Of a stretch of DNA of 64,000 nt, positions 17,415 to 26,272 are shown piece by piece. The notes beneath the pieces are model-generated. The model did not search any database. It was not told the DNA's origin and saw only the letters and a list, made by a program, of their open reading frames with translations. Origin of the DNA: Mycolicibacterium komossense. GTDB taxonomy: Bacteria > Actinomycetota > Actinomycetes > Mycobacteriales > Mycobacteriaceae. Both the position numbers and the translations under genes were made by a program. The stretch is from assembly GCF_025822605.1 (NCBI RefSeq), contig NZ_JACKTY010000049.1, forward strand, positions 62,001 to 126,000, in the 5' to 3' direction. The first letter of the stretch is position 1; each line of letters starts with the position of its first letter.

Positions 17415-19276
17415 CCACGCCGGAGGGCGACCAGACGAGCTCCGGTGACGGCCCCGGTCTGAGTCGGCTGCTGCCGAGCCGGTTCGGCAGCGACCCCACT
17501 GCGCCGCGCGGCGGCGAGAACAGGGCCGCGGCGTTGCTGTTGCTGGCCACCCTGGCTGCGATCGTCTGGGCCAACTCGCCCTGGGCGCACAGCTATCCGG
17601 CGTTCTGGGGAACCGAGGTCGGTCTGCGTGTAGGTGATTTTCACGCCGAGCTCACCGTCCAGCGCCTCACCAACGACGGACTGATGGCGTTCTTCTTCTT
17701 CGCCGTCGGACTAGAGGTGAAGAGCCAATTCACCATCGGCGAGCTCACCGATCGGGCCCGCGCCGCGGTCCCTGTGGTGGCCGCCATCGCGGGGCTGATG
17801 CTCCCGGCTGTCATCTTCCTCTTCTTCAATCCCTCAGGGCAGGATGCCAAGGCCTGGGGAGTCGTCATCTCCACCGACACGGCGTTTTTGATCGGTGCGT
17901 TGGCGGTGATAGCGCCGAAATATCCGGCCCGACTGCGGACCTTTCTGCTGACGCTGGCCGTGGTCGACGATGTCGGTGCACTGCTGGTGATCGCGCTGTT
18001 CTACTCCGATCACCTCCGGGCGCTGCCGCTGGTGGCTGCCGCGCTGCTGATCGGAGTGCTCACGGTCGTACGGCTGTTGCCTGTCGGGCGTGGGGCGGCG
18101 TATTCGGTACTCGCGCTTGCATTATGGCTCGCGCTGTCGATCGGTGGAGTGCACCCTACACTCGCGGGGGTGGCCGTGGCGCTGCTGATCCCGGTATTCA
18201 CCCCGGAGCGGCAACGGGTCGAGGAAGCCGTCGGGCTGATCCGGGCCTTCCGCCAGTCGCCGAACTCCGAGTACGCCCGCGCCGCCACCCGCAGCCTGCG
18301 CGACTCGATCTCGATCAACGAGAGGTTGCAGACGGCATTCGAGCCGTATATCTCGTACCTGGTGCTGCCGGTATTCGCCCTTGCCAACGCCGGTGTCCAT
18401 CTGGACCGCGAAACATTGTCCGGGGCAGTGCGTTCACCGCTGACGTGGGGGATCATCGCGGGTCTCGTCGTCGGCAAGCTGGTCGGTATCACCGGGGCAA
18501 CGGCGATCGTTCGGGCGACGGGAGTCGGACGGCTGGCTCCCGGGCTGACGTTGCGTCGCATCGCGGGCGGCGCCGCCCTGTCCGGTATCGGGTTCACGAT
18601 CGCGCTGTTCATCGTCGAGATCGCCATCTCCGATCCGGTGAAGCAGGACGAGGCGCGCGTCGGCGTGCTGGTCGCCTCGGTCGCATCATTTGCCCTGGGC
18701 TGGGCAGTGTTCCGGATCACCGACGCGCTGAGTCCACCTGTTGCCGTCGGTGCCACATTGCTCCGTCCGGTCGATCCCGCGCGTGACCACTTCCGCGGGA
18801 ACCCGGAGGCCCCGCTCACGCTGGTCGAATACGGCGACTACGAGTGCCCGTTCTGCAGTCGAGCCACCGGGTCGATCGACGAGGTACGGGCGCACTTCGG
18901 CGACGAACTGCGGTACGTGTGGCGACATTTGCCACTGGAGCGGGTCCACCCGCACGCGATGGACGCCGCGCGGGCCGCGGAAGCCGCAGGCCTGCAAGGC
19001 AAGTACTTCGAGATGGGCATCGAGCTGTTCGCGCACCAGGATTATCTGCAGTGGCAGCACATCTATCGTTACGCCGACGGAATCGGCTGCGATATCAAAC
19101 AATTCGACGACGATCTACATTCGCCGAAAGTGCTGCACCGGGTCGAGGACGACGCCCAGGACGCCGAGTTGATGGACCTGAACTCCACGCCGACGTTCTT
19201 CGTCAACGGTAAGCGGCATAAAGGTCCGTGGGATGCGGCCAGCCTGATCCGGGCTTTGGCGGAGGAGCGGGGTTAG
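17411..19276 (+). CDS. nhaA: NhaA Na+/H+ antiporter fused to a DsbA-like thioredoxin domain
   Basis: A 621-residue fusion. Residues about 38-445 are an NhaA antiporter with about 12 membrane segments: FFFFAVGLEVK, DTAFLIGALAVIAPKYP, and the ion-binding pair Asp186-Asp187 in LAVVDDVGALLV, equivalent to E. coli Asp163/164. After a short linker, residues about 460-621 are a DsbA-like thioredoxin domain with active site CPFC (479-482) and the cis-Pro loop NSTPTFFVNG. Similar fusions exist in actinobacteria. The thioredoxin domain may sense or transfer redox to the antiporter or act as a periplasmic oxidoreductase; which is unknown. GTGA overlap with the upstream synthetase. Confidence 0.93.
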   Translation: MTTPEGDQTSSGDGPGLSRLLPSRFGSDPTAPRGGENRAAALLLLATLAAIVWANSPWAHSYPAFWGTEVGLRVGDFHAELTVQRLTNDGLMAFFFFAVGLEVKSQFTIGELTDRARAAVPVVAAIAGLMLPAVIFLFFNPSGQDAKAWGVVISTDTAFLIGALAVIAPKYPARLRTFLLTLAVVDDVGALLVIALFYSDHLRALPLVAAALLIGVLTVVRLLPVGRGAAYSVLALALWLALSIGGVHPTLAGVAVALLIPVFTPERQRVEEAVGLIRAFRQSPNSEYARAATRSLRDSISINERLQTAFEPYISYLVLPVFALANAGVHLDRETLSGAVRSPLTWGIIAGLVVGKLVGITGATAIVRATGVGRLAPGLTLRRIAGGAALSGIGFTIALFIVEIAISDPVKQDEARVGVLVASVASFALGWAVFRITDALSPPVAVGATLLRPVDPARDHFRGNPEAPLTLVEYGDYECPFCSRATGSIDEVRAHFGDELRYVWRHLPLERVHPHAMDAARAAEAAGLQGKYFEMGIELFAHQDYLQWQHIYRYADGIGCDIKQFDDDLHSPKVLHRVEDDAQDAELMDLNSTPTFFVNGKRHKGPWDAASLIRALAEERG

Positions 19277-19313
19277 CGCTACCGCGCCATTTCTCCTCCT
19301 CGCTTGCCTCCGA

Positions 19314-20285
19314 TCAACTCCAGAGCGTCACATGGACTTTCGGCTTGAAGCGGGTGACGCCGACACCGGTGCCACGGATCATGGCCTGCGTGCAGCGCGG
19401 AGTGGTGATAAAGCGGACCAGTTCGGAGACCGCGGGTTGGCGTGATCCGGGCGGGAGGGTGAAGGCGACCCATTCGCCTTCGGCCTGCAGGCCGGCACCC
19501 TTGATGTGGGCCAGTCGTTTCGCCGAAAGATCCTTACCGACCGCGAAACCCATCGTCAGCGTCAGGCCACCCACCCGCTGCACCTCCTCCAATGCCGCGG
19601 CGTCACTCTGGAAGATGCGCTGCTGCTCTTCGGGGATCGCGAGTTTCTTGAGCATCACCCCGATTTCACCGTCGACACTGCCCGCGGACGGCCCCAGCAT
19701 CCACATCTGCTCGCGGAGCAGGGCCGCAGTCGGCGGACCCGCAGCCATGGCGAGCGGGCTGTCCGGCGCGGCCACCGTGATGATCTGGTATTTCAGGAAC
19801 GGGCGTGCGGCGATGGCGTCGGTCCCGTCGGACGGGACGGCACTGGCTGGTCCGAGTGCCACGTCGACCGCTCTGGATTCGATGAGATAGCGAAACTGAC
19901 TGGCCGGGTGCACGCTCAGCTCCACCGACAGGTCATCGGCGCGCGACGAGAACAGCTCGATCAGACCGGGTGCGGCGTGCTCGGCGAATGCGCTCGACGC
20001 CGCGATCCGCAGCAGACGCCTGCCGTGCGCGGCCTCGGTCACCTCGATCGCCGTCTGGCGCTGCAAGCCGAGGATCTCGATGGCCCGGCTGGCCAATCGC
20101 AGGCCGCCGGGAGTGAACGCCAGCCCGGCCGCGGTCCTGGTGAACAGTTGGTCGTCGAGTTCCTTGCGCAACTGGGTGACATGCAGGGAGACACCGGCGT
20201 CGGACATCCCGAGTTCTGCTGCCGCGGAGTGCACCGAGCCCAGCCGCACCACCGCGGAGTACGCGCGAAGTTGTGCCGGTGTCAC
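19314..20285 (-). CDS. LysR-type regulator beside the CO dehydrogenase genes (CutR/Rv0377-like)
   Basis: A 323-residue LysR regulator: N-terminal winged helix-turn-helix (MTPAQLRAYSAVVRLGSVHSAAAELGMSDAGVSLHVTQ region, residues 1-60) and a two-lobed effector domain. GTG start. It is divergent from the XdhC gene with only 23 bp between the chosen starts, so control sequences must overlap coding DNA. Position and type match Rv0377 and CutR, the LysR protein needed for full expression of CO dehydrogenase in Mycobacterium sp. JC1. CO or a metabolite as effector is inference. Confidence 0.85.
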   Translation of the reverse strand: MTPAQLRAYSAVVRLGSVHSAAAELGMSDAGVSLHVTQLRKELDDQLFTRTAAGLAFTPGGLRLASRAIEILGLQRQTAIEVTEAAHGRRLLRIAASSAFAEHAAPGLIELFSSRADDLSVELSVHPASQFRYLIESRAVDVALGPASAVPSDGTDAIAARPFLKYQIITVAAPDSPLAMAAGPPTAALLREQMWMLGPSAGSVDGEIGVMLKKLAIPEEQQRIFQSDAAALEEVQRVGGLTLTMGFAVGKDLSAKRLAHIKGAGLQAEGEWVAFTLPPGSRQPAVSELVRFITTPRCTQAMIRGTGVGVTRFKPKVHVTLWS

Positions 20286-20308
20286 GAAATGAGCCTACGT
20301 TTGATGGC

Positions 20309-21469
20309 GTGAGGGATGTGCTCGGCGATCTGATGGCGGTGTGGCGTGCCGGTGGCACTGTCGGTGTCGGGACCGTCGTGCGCACCTATTCGTCGGCGCC
20401 GCGACTGCCCGGCGCGTCGATGGTCGTCAGCCCGGACGGCACCGTCAGCGGCTCGGTCTCCGGCGGCTGCGTCGAGGGCGCGGTGTACGAGCTGGCCACC
20501 CAGGTAGCCGCGGACGGGCAACCTCGGCTGCAGCGCTACGGCGTCAGCGACGATGAGGCCTTCGCCGTCGGCCTCACCTGCGGGGGCACCATCGACATCT
20601 TCGTCGAGCCGGTGTCGCAGAGCACCTTTCCCGAACTCGGGGCGCTCGCCGATGACATTGTGAACCATCGGCCCGCGGCCGTCGCGACAGTGATCGCCCA
20701 TCAGGACCCGGCCTGGGTGGGCCGGCGCTTGGTGGTCCGGGGCGACGAGGTGGCCGGGGGATTGGGGTCGCCGCGCGCCGACTCGGCCGTGACCGACGAC
20801 GCCCGCGGCCTGCTGGCGGCGGGCCGCAGCGAGGTGCTGACCTACGGGCCGGACGGCCAGCGGCGCGGTCTCGGCATGGAGGTTTTCGTCGCTAGCTACG
20901 CGCCGCGGCCCCGCATGCTGGTGTTCGGGGCGATCGACTTCGCGGCGGCTGTGGCGCAGCAGGGCTCGTTCCTGCACTACCGGGTCACGGTGTGCGATGC
21001 GCGTCCGGTCTTCGCCACATCGGCGCGGTTCCCGACTGCGGACGAGGTGGTGGTCGAGTGGCCACACCGCTACCTGGCGGCGCAAGCCGAGGCCGGCACG
21101 ATCGACGCGCACACCGTGATCTGCGTGTTGACCCACGACCCGAAATTCGACGTGCCGCTCCTCGAAGTCGCGCTGCGACTGCCCGAGGTCGCCTATATCG
21201 GCGCGATGGGTTCGCGCCGGACGCACGAGGACCGCATGGTCCGGCTGCGGGAGGCTGGGCTGTCCGACGCGGAACTGGAGCGTCTGTCGAGCCCAATCGG
21301 GCTGGACCTCGGGGGCCGGACCCCGGAGGAGACGGCCGTGTCGATCGCGGCCGAAATCATCGCCCGCAGATGGGGCGGCGGGGGTCGGCCACTGGCCGAG
21401 GTGCTCGGCCGCATCCATCATCACCAGCATCAACATAGTCAGTTAAGTGATTCCTTAACCGGCTATTGA
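20309..21469 (+). CDS. XdhC/CoxI-family molybdoenzyme maturation protein
   Basis: 386 residues. XdhC-type proteins bind and insert the molybdenum cofactor, and protect or sulfurate it, for enzymes of the xanthine dehydrogenase / CO dehydrogenase family. The N-terminal XdhC_CoxI domain (GTVVRTYSSAPRLPGASMVV, SGGCVEGAV) is followed by the C-terminal Rossmann-like XdhC domain (MLVFGAIDFAAAVAQQG, VICVLTHDPKFDVPLL, YIGAMGSRRTHEDR). It matches Rv0376c in position. An in-frame start at 20273 would overlap the divergent LysR gene, so the GTG at 20309 is chosen. The end is His-rich (HHHQHQH), perhaps metal-binding. Confidence 0.85.
   Translation: MRDVLGDLMAVWRAGGTVGVGTVVRTYSSAPRLPGASMVVSPDGTVSGSVSGGCVEGAVYELATQVAADGQPRLQRYGVSDDEAFAVGLTCGGTIDIFVEPVSQSTFPELGALADDIVNHRPAAVATVIAHQDPAWVGRRLVVRGDEVAGGLGSPRADSAVTDDARGLLAAGRSEVLTYGPDGQRRGLGMEVFVASYAPRPRMLVFGAIDFAAAVAQQGSFLHYRVTVCDARPVFATSARFPTADEVVVEWPHRYLAAQAEAGTIDAHTVICVLTHDPKFDVPLLEVALRLPEVAYIGAMGSRRTHEDRMVRLREAGLSDAELERLSSPIGLDLGGRTPEETAVSIAAEIIARRWGGGGRPLAEVLGRIHHHQHQHSQLSDSLTGY
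21442..21459. promoter_or_regulatory. Inverted repeat GTTAAG-N6-CTTAAC upstream of coxM
   Basis: A 6-bp perfect inverted repeat in an AT-rich patch that covers the last codons of the XdhC gene, about 70 nt before coxM. It may be a regulator site or part of an internal promoter for coxMSL; a weak RNA hairpin is the alternative. Confidence 0.35.
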
Positions 21470-21527
21470 CGGTTCAGTACGACCGGCCAACACTGGGGCT
21501 TCCTTCCATGGATGTGAGGCCAGTCAC

Positions 21528-22424
21528 ATGCAAGTTCCCGGCCCCTTCGAGTACGAACGCGCGACCAGCGTGGAGCACGCCGTTGGTCTTCTCGACCGCC
21601 TCGGCGACGGCGCCCTGATCGTTGCGGGCGGTCACAGCCTGCTACCGATGATGAAACTGCGGATCGCCAATCCGGAGTACCTGGTTGATATCAACGACCT
21701 CGCCGGCGAACTCGGCTACATCGTTAGCGACCCGACCTTGGTCAAGCTCGGCGCGATGACCAGGCACCGCGAGGTTCTCGAGTCCGCCCCGTTGGCAGCA
21801 GTGCTGCCGATCTTCCGCGACGCGGAGAAGGTGATCGCCGACCCGGTGGTGCGCAACCGCGGCACCGTCGGTGGCTCCCTGTGCCAGGCCGACCCAGCGG
21901 AGGACCTCACGACAGTGTGCATGGTGCTCGATGCCGTCTGCGTCGCCCGCGGCCCCGGCGGCCAGCGGGAGATCCCGATCGACGATTTCCACGAAGGCCC
22001 CTACGAGACGTCGCTGGCGCACAACGAGATGCTGATCGAAGTGCGGATTCCCATCCGGCTCAACATGTCCAGCGCGTACGCGAAAGTGGAACGCCGGGTG
22101 GGGGATTGGGCCGTGGCCGCGGCAGGTGCCGCCGTCACCCTTGATCAGGACCAGACGGGGATCGTCGCAGGCCGGGTGGGACTGACCGCGGTCAACCCCG
22201 ACGGCGACGGGCTGCGCGCACTGGCCGATGCCCTGACGGGCAAGCCCGCCACGGAGGCCACCTTCGCCGAGGCGGGCCGGGCCGCAGCGGAAGCCTGCGA
22301 GCCGGTGTCCGATATGCGCGGCAGCGCGGACTACAAACGTCACCTCGCGTCCGAACTGACCATCCGGACGCTGCGCACATCGGTCGAACGGGTGCGCAAT
22401 ACGCCCGCGCCCCAAGGAAATTAG
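21528..22424 (+). CDS. coxM: CO dehydrogenase medium (FAD) subunit
   Basis: 298-residue flavoprotein subunit that takes electrons from the [2Fe-2S] clusters of CoxS to the quinone pool or another acceptor. The FAD-binding signatures are present: AGGHSLLPMMKLR (about 36-48) and RNRGTVGGSLCQADPAED (about 110-127), the latter the TxGG loop of the vanillyl-alcohol-oxidase-type fold. The length fits the family. First of the three structural genes, in the order M-S-L as in Rv0375c-Rv0373c; 8 nt separate it from coxS. Confidence 0.95.
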   Translation: MQVPGPFEYERATSVEHAVGLLDRLGDGALIVAGGHSLLPMMKLRIANPEYLVDINDLAGELGYIVSDPTLVKLGAMTRHREVLESAPLAAVLPIFRDAEKVIADPVVRNRGTVGGSLCQADPAEDLTTVCMVLDAVCVARGPGGQREIPIDDFHEGPYETSLAHNEMLIEVRIPIRLNMSSAYAKVERRVGDWAVAAAGAAVTLDQDQTGIVAGRVGLTAVNPDGDGLRALADALTGKPATEATFAEAGRAAAEACEPVSDMRGSADYKRHLASELTIRTLRTSVERVRNTPAPQGN

Positions 22425-22432
22425 GAGCTTCG

Positions 22433-22978
22433 ATGCAGGTCACTATGACGGTGAACGGCGAATCGGTCAGCGCCGATGTGGAGCCGCGACTGCTGCTCGT
22501 GCACTTCCTGCGCGACCAGCTGCGGCTGACCGGAACGCACTGGGGCTGCGACACGTCCAACTGCGGAACGTGTGTGGTGAGCGTCGACGGCGAACCGGTG
22601 AAGTCGTGCACGATGCTGGCGGCGATGGCATCCGGGCATGACGTCAGGACGGTCGAAGGCCTGGAAGTTGACGGCAAGCTGGACCCGGTGCAGGAAGGGT
22701 TCATGCAGTGCCACGGCCTGCAGTGCGGCTTCTGCACCCCAGGCATGTTGATCACCGCCCGCGCGCTGCTGGATCGCATTCCCGATCCCGACGAGGACAC
22801 CATCCGTGAGGCCATCTCCGGGCAGATCTGCCGGTGCACCGGCTATACGACGATCGTGCGATCCATTCAGTGGGCCGCCAAGCAGGGCCGGGAGGACTTC
22901 GCGCCGAACACGCAGTCCGACGAGACCCTCGGCGGCGACGCCGGCGACCACCTCATCGAAGCCGGGAGCGGCGCATGA
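22433..22978 (+). CDS. coxS: CO dehydrogenase small [2Fe-2S] subunit
   Basis: 181 residues carrying two [2Fe-2S] clusters between the Mo/Cu site and FAD. The N-terminal plant-ferredoxin-type motif is GCDTSNCGTC with a distal Cys (VKSC); the C-terminal four-helix cluster has CGFCTP and CRCTGY. All eight Cys ligands are visible. GAGCTTCG precedes the ATG. The stop overlaps the start of coxL by ATGA. The C-terminus is about 20 residues longer than in minimal CoxS proteins (DFAPNTQSDETLGG). Confidence 0.96.
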   Translation: MQVTMTVNGESVSADVEPRLLLVHFLRDQLRLTGTHWGCDTSNCGTCVVSVDGEPVKSCTMLAAMASGHDVRTVEGLEVDGKLDPVQEGFMQCHGLQCGFCTPGMLITARALLDRIPDPDEDTIREAISGQICRCTGYTTIVRSIQWAAKQGREDFAPNTQSDETLGGDAGDHLIEAGSGA

Positions 22979-25374
22979 CCACCACCGAGGTTCGGCCCCC
23001 GTCCGAGAACGACCGGGCCGACAACGACAAGAAGCCGTGCGGCTACGGCCGGATGATGCGCAAGGAGGACCCCCGATTCATCCGCGGAAAAGGCAACTAC
23101 GTCGACGACATCAATCTGCACGGCATGCTGCACCTGGCGATCCTGCGTTCGCCGTACGCGCACGCCAAGATCGCCGGCATCGATGTGTCTGCGGCCCTTG
23201 CCCATCCGAAGGTGAAGGCCGTAGTGACCGGGGCCGATCTGGCGGAAAAGGGTCTGGCCTGGATGCCGACGCTGTCCAACGACGTACAGGCCGTGCTGGC
23301 CACCGACAAAGTCCGCTTCCAGGGCCAGGAGGTGGCGTTCGTCGTCGCCGAAGACCGCTACTCCGCACGTGACGCGCTGGAACTGATCGATGTGGACTAC
23401 GAGCCACTCGAGCCCGTTGTCGACGTCCGACGCGCCCTGGCACCCGACGCCGAGATCATCCGGACCGACCTCGACGGCAAAACCGACAACCACTGTTTCG
23501 ACTGGGAAACCGGTGATGCAGCCGCCACCGACGCGGTGTTCGCCCGGGCCGACGTGGTGGTGACCCAGGAGATCGTCTACCCGCGAGTGCACCCCGCGCC
23601 GATGGAAACCTGCGGTGCGGTAGCCGATCTCGATCCGATCAGCGGCAAGCTCACCCTGTGGTCGACCACCCAGGCGCCGCACGCCCACCGGACGCTGTAT
23701 GCGTTGGTGGCCGGCATCCCCGAACACAAGATCCGCGTCATCTCACCGGATATCGGCGGCGGGTTCGGCAACAAGGTGCCCATTTACCCGGGCTATGTGT
23801 GCGCGATCGTCGGCTCGCTGATCCTGGGTAAGCCGGTGAAGTGGATGGAGGACCGTAGCGAGAACCTGACGTCGACCGGTTTCGCCCGCGACTACATCAT
23901 GGTCGGCGATATCGCCGCGACCAAGGACGGCAAGATCCTCGCGATCCGCTCCACTGTGCTGGCCGATCACGGTGCCTTCAACGGGGTGGCCTCACCGCTG
24001 AAATACCCGGCCGGTTTCTTCGGGGTGTTCACCGGCAGTTACGACATCGAGGCCGCGTACTGCCACATGACCGCGGTGTTCACCAACAAGGCACCGGGCG
24101 GGGTGGCCTATGCCTGCTCCTTCCGGATCACCGAAGCGGTGTACTTCGTGGAACGGCTGGTCGACTGCCTGGCCCACGAGTTGAAGATCGACCCCGCCGA
24201 GCTGCGGCTGCGAAACCTGCTGAAACCGGAGCAGTTTCCGTACCAGTCCAGGACCGGTTGGCAGTACGACTCGGGCGACTATGAGACCACCATGCGCCTG
24301 GCCATGGACATGATCGGCTACGACGAGTTGCGCCGTGAGCAGGCCGAGAAACGCGAACGCGGCGAACTGATGGGCATCGGCATGTCGTTCTTCACCGAAG
24401 CCGTCGGCGCGGGCCCGCGCAAAGACATGGACATCCTGGGGCTCGGCATGGCCGACGGGTGCGAGCTGAGGGTGCATCCGACGGGCAAGGCCGTGGTGCG
24501 GTTGTCGGTGCAGACCCAGGGACAGGGGCACGAGACGACGTTCGCGCAGATCATCGCCGAAGAGCTCGGTATCCCACCGGACGATATCGACGTGGTGCAC
24601 GGCGACACCGATCAGACCCCATTCGGGCTCGGCACCTACGGCAGCCGCTCCACCCCGGTCTCGGGTGCGGCGGCCGCCTTGGTGGCTCGCAAGGTTCGTG
24701 ACAAGGCGAAGATCATCGCCTCGGGGATGCTCGAGGTCAGCGTGGCCGACCTCGACTGGGACAAGGGCTCCTTTCATGTCAAAGGCGACCCCACCGCCGC
24801 GGTCACGATTCAGGACATCGCCATGAAAGCCCATGGGGCAGGCGATCTTCCGGAGGGCCTGGAAGGCGGGCTGGACGCCCAGATCTGTTACAACCCGGAG
24901 AATCTCACCTATCCCTACGGGGCGTACTTCTGCGTGGTCGATATCGACCCCGGCACCGCGGTGGTCACAGTGCGCAGGTTCCTGGCGGTTGACGACTGCG
25001 GCACCCGGATCAACCCGATGATCATCGAAGGCCAGGTCCACGGCGGCATCGTCGACGGTATTGGGATGGCATTGATGGAGATGATCGCCTTCGACGACGA
25101 CGGCAACTGCCTGGGTGGATCGTTGATGGACTACCTGATCCCGACCGCCATGGAGGTTCCGCACCTGGAGACCGGGCACACGGTGACTCCGTCACCGCAT
25201 CATCCGATCGGAGCCAAAGGAGTCGGCGAATCCGCCACCGTGGGCTCGCCGCCGGCGGTGGTGAACGCCGTGGTGGATGCGTTGGCGCCGTTCGGTGTTC
25301 GACATGCCGATATGCCGCTGACGCCGTCGAGGGTCTGGGAGGCGATGCAGGGCCGCGCCACCCCGCCGATCTAG
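22975..25374 (+). CDS. coxL: CO dehydrogenase large catalytic subunit, form I
   Basis: 799-residue molybdenum-copper subunit that oxidises CO to CO2. The active-site loop reads AYACSFR (378-384), matching the form I signature AYxCSFR; Cys381 corresponds to the Cu-binding Cys388 of Oligotropha CoxL. Form II enzymes carry AYRGAGR instead, so genuine CO oxidation is well supported. Molybdopterin contacts such as IGGGFGNK and the C-terminal GVGESATVGSPPAVVNAV with its Glu are present. Start: ATG 22975 overlaps the coxS stop. Homologue of Rv0373c. Expected as an (LMS)2 complex on the inner side of the membrane. Confidence 0.97.
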   Translation: MTTTEVRPPSENDRADNDKKPCGYGRMMRKEDPRFIRGKGNYVDDINLHGMLHLAILRSPYAHAKIAGIDVSAALAHPKVKAVVTGADLAEKGLAWMPTLSNDVQAVLATDKVRFQGQEVAFVVAEDRYSARDALELIDVDYEPLEPVVDVRRALAPDAEIIRTDLDGKTDNHCFDWETGDAAATDAVFARADVVVTQEIVYPRVHPAPMETCGAVADLDPISGKLTLWSTTQAPHAHRTLYALVAGIPEHKIRVISPDIGGGFGNKVPIYPGYVCAIVGSLILGKPVKWMEDRSENLTSTGFARDYIMVGDIAATKDGKILAIRSTVLADHGAFNGVASPLKYPAGFFGVFTGSYDIEAAYCHMTAVFTNKAPGGVAYACSFRITEAVYFVERLVDCLAHELKIDPAELRLRNLLKPEQFPYQSRTGWQYDSGDYETTMRLAMDMIGYDELRREQAEKRERGELMGIGMSFFTEAVGAGPRKDMDILGLGMADGCELRVHPTGKAVVRLSVQTQGQGHETTFAQIIAEELGIPPDDIDVVHGDTDQTPFGLGTYGSRSTPVSGAAAALVARKVRDKAKIIASGMLEVSVADLDWDKGSFHVKGDPTAAVTIQDIAMKAHGAGDLPEGLEGGLDAQICYNPENLTYPYGAYFCVVDIDPGTAVVTVRRFLAVDDCGTRINPMIIEGQVHGGIVDGIGMALMEMIAFDDDGNCLGGSLMDYLIPTAMEVPHLETGHTVTPSPHHPIGAKGVGESATVGSPPAVVNAVVDALAPFGVRHADMPLTPSRVWEAMQGRATPPI

Positions 25375-25387
25375 GCCGCCGACTCTC

Positions 25388-26272
25388 ATGAGATCGGATA
25401 TGACCATCGACGAACGTGCGGCCCAGCTGCGCCGAGCCCGCACACCGTTCGTGCATGCCACCGTCGTACGGGCCCAGCAGCCCACGTCGGCGCACGCTGG
25501 TGACGAGGCAATCATGTTGCCCGACGGCACTATCGAAGGTTTCGTCGGCGGCCAGTGTGCGCAGAACTCGGTGCGCAAGGCGGCCCTCGGTGCACTGCAG
25601 ACCAATCAGAGCCTGCTACTTCGGGTGCTTCCTGACGGCGATGTCGTCTTCCCGGAGGCGCCGGGCGCCTGTGTGGTGGTCAACCCGTGCCTGTCCGGTG
25701 GTGCGCTGGAGATCTTCCTGGTGCCGCAGGTGCCGGCACCGCTGGTGCGGATCCACGGTGCGACGCCGATCGCCGACGCGTTGGTGCGGATGTGCGGTGC
25801 GCTCGGCTATGACGTCAACGGTGACGAAGCCGGTGTCGGGCTGGTCGAGACCACCGCTGTGGTGATCGCGAGCCACGGTGGACCGGAAGGCGAGCTGATC
25901 CGTGCGGCTCTCGACGCCGGCATCGGCTATATCGGGTTGGTGGCCAGCAGGATTCGCGGGGCATCGGTCCTGGATGAGCTGGGCTTGACCGCTGAGGAGC
26001 GGGCCCGGGTACACACCCCGGTCGGTCTGCCGATCGGTGCGAAGACACCCGCCGAGATCGCCGTGTCGGTGGTGGCCGAGGTGATCGCGGCGATCCGCGT
26101 CGACGGACTGGCGGTACCCGTGCGGGCTGGCGCGACAACGGAGCAGGCGATCGATCCGATCTGCGGGATGAGCGTGGTGATGGGGCCGACGGCGGAGCAC
26201 CTGCGGGTGGCCGGCAATGACTACTGGTTCTGCGGGCCTGGCTGCCGGACTGCGTTCGTCGCGAGCGCATGA
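25388..26272 (+). CDS. XdhC-type cofactor protein with C-terminal YHS domain
   Basis: 294 residues. The first 240 are XdhC-like (PTSAHAGDEAIMLPDGTIEGFVGGQCAQNSV; ASHGGPEGELIRAALDAGIGYIGLVASRIRG). The last 45 are a YHS domain (DPICGMSV, NDYWFCGPGCRTAF), a small Cys-containing fold often tied to heavy-metal binding. CO dehydrogenase needs both a sulfurated Mo and a Cu(I), so a metal-binding tail on its maturation factor is a suggestive match, though the copper link is inference. It corresponds to Rv0372c in position. ATG 25388, or ATG 25400 four codons later; the stop overlaps the MoxR gene by ATGA. Confidence 0.8.
   Translation: MRSDMTIDERAAQLRRARTPFVHATVVRAQQPTSAHAGDEAIMLPDGTIEGFVGGQCAQNSVRKAALGALQTNQSLLLRVLPDGDVVFPEAPGACVVVNPCLSGGALEIFLVPQVPAPLVRIHGATPIADALVRMCGALGYDVNGDEAGVGLVETTAVVIASHGGPEGELIRAALDAGIGYIGLVASRIRGASVLDELGLTAEERARVHTPVGLPIGAKTPAEIAVSVVAEVIAAIRVDGLAVPVRAGATTEQAIDPICGMSVVMGPTAEHLRVAGNDYWFCGPGCRTAFVASA

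Noticed and set aside
23992..25179. Long minus-strand open frame inside coxL
   Set aside because: Shadow of coxL; His/Val/Asp-rich translation with no domain.
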